DNA of 5,360 nt, from positions 1 to 5,360 of the forward strand of contig JAKART010000196.1 in the NCBI GenBank assembly GCA_021819255.1. The letters run 5' to 3'. Below, one piece after another: positions 5,150-5,360 of this stretch. Source of the DNA: Acidobacteriota bacterium (GTDB lineage: Bacteria; Acidobacteriota; Terriglobia; Terriglobales; Acidobacteriaceae). How positions within the stretch are numbered: the stretch's first letter is position 1; the number at the start of each line of letters is the position of its first letter. The translations under genes were made by a program, and so were the position numbers. Under the pieces are notes generated by a model. That model saw only the letters and a program-made list of their open reading frames with translations, did no database searches and was not told the origin of the DNA.

Positions 5150-5360
5150 ATGAAGAAGAGAGCCATAGTGGCGAGGGGGACGCTGGCCATCGAACGCGGA
5201 TTGATGGGGGCTGGTGAGCGGGTGTGCGTCGCTGTCAGCGGGGGTGCGGATTCTGTGGCGCTGCTGCTGGCTGTGGCGGAGGCGAATCAGGCAACGGCGC
5301 AGAATAAGGCTCCGTTGGGGGTGGTATTGAGCGCGGCGCACGTACACCATGGGTTGCGCG
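5150..5360 (+). CDS. tilS: tRNA(Ile)-lysidine synthetase, N-terminal part (cut by window edge)
   Basis: TilS uses ATP and lysine to make lysidine at C34 of the CAU-anticodon tRNA-Ile, so that it reads AUA and is charged with isoleucine. Only the first 70 codons are present and the frame is open at the window end. The PP-loop ATPase signature VAVSGGADSVALLL (SGGADS at 30-35) lies at the usual place. It is followed by a strand ending in AAHVHHGLR at 62-70, matching the family's conserved HxxHGLR-type segment. GAGGCGG at 5141-5147 is a reasonable ribosome site, ending 2 nt before the ATG, with its GAGG core 5 nt away. It is divergent from ispD. Confidence 0.93.
   Translation, partial: MKKRAIVARGTLAIERGLMGAGERVCVAVSGGADSVALLLAVAEANQATAQNKAPLGVVLSAAHVHHGLR

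Noticed and set aside
4989..5150. N-terminal extension of IspD from an ATG at 5150.
   Set aside because: The extra 54 residues are low in structure, precede the family's normal start, cover the promoter-like region and reach the tilS start codon.

Overview
The window is a compact stretch of bacterial chromosome with moderately high GC. It holds six complete or nearly complete genes, one partial gene and a possible 3' tail of another. The gene set and protein styles fit a diderm bacterium using the MEP (non-mevalonate) isoprenoid pathway. These include a Thermus-type zinc-free GluRS, an IspF with an altered nucleotide loop, and TlpA/DsbD-like periplasmic redox proteins. An Acidobacteriota (Terriglobales-like) origin is my best guess, but it rests on resemblance only and no marker in the window proves it.

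Left part, + strand (1-1374): after a possible C-terminal remnant of an upstream gene (stop at 132-134) and a candidate promoter, a GTG-started, membrane-anchored TlpA/ResA-type thioredoxin (CPPC active site) overlaps by 4 nt (GTGA) a secreted, stand-alone DsbD alpha-type domain carrying a C-x4-C pair. The two look co-translated and probably form a periplasmic thiol-disulfide relay. Its cytoplasm-facing electron source (a DsbD beta or CcdA-type membrane protein) is not in the window.

Convergent gap (1375-1539): non-coding. It holds a perfect 19-bp tandem duplication, a 10-bp tandem duplication and small inverted repeats. There is no clear intrinsic terminator.

Middle and right part, - strand (1540-4988), in transcription order: ispD, ispF, a small two-helix proline-tailed membrane protein, and gltX. 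The gaps are 93, 104 and 51 nt, so one transcription unit is plausible. IspD and IspF catalyse two steps of the MEP pathway, and GltX charges tRNA-Glu. The order ispD-ispF-gltX is the same as in Bacillus subtilis, with an extra membrane-protein gene inserted here. ispD has a TATACT box only 8 nt before its ATG and no Shine-Dalgarno, which suggests a leaderless transcript.

Right edge, + strand (5150-5360): the first 70 codons of tilS (tRNA-Ile lysidine synthetase), divergent from ispD.

I see no mobile element, CRISPR array, RNA gene or obviously new system. The window is mostly housekeeping. The most interesting points are the split TlpA/DsbD-alpha pair, the unusual IspF (loop lacking the usual Arg plus a C-terminal extension), the conserved ispD-ispF-gltX order with an inserted membrane gene, and the possible leaderless ispD promoter.
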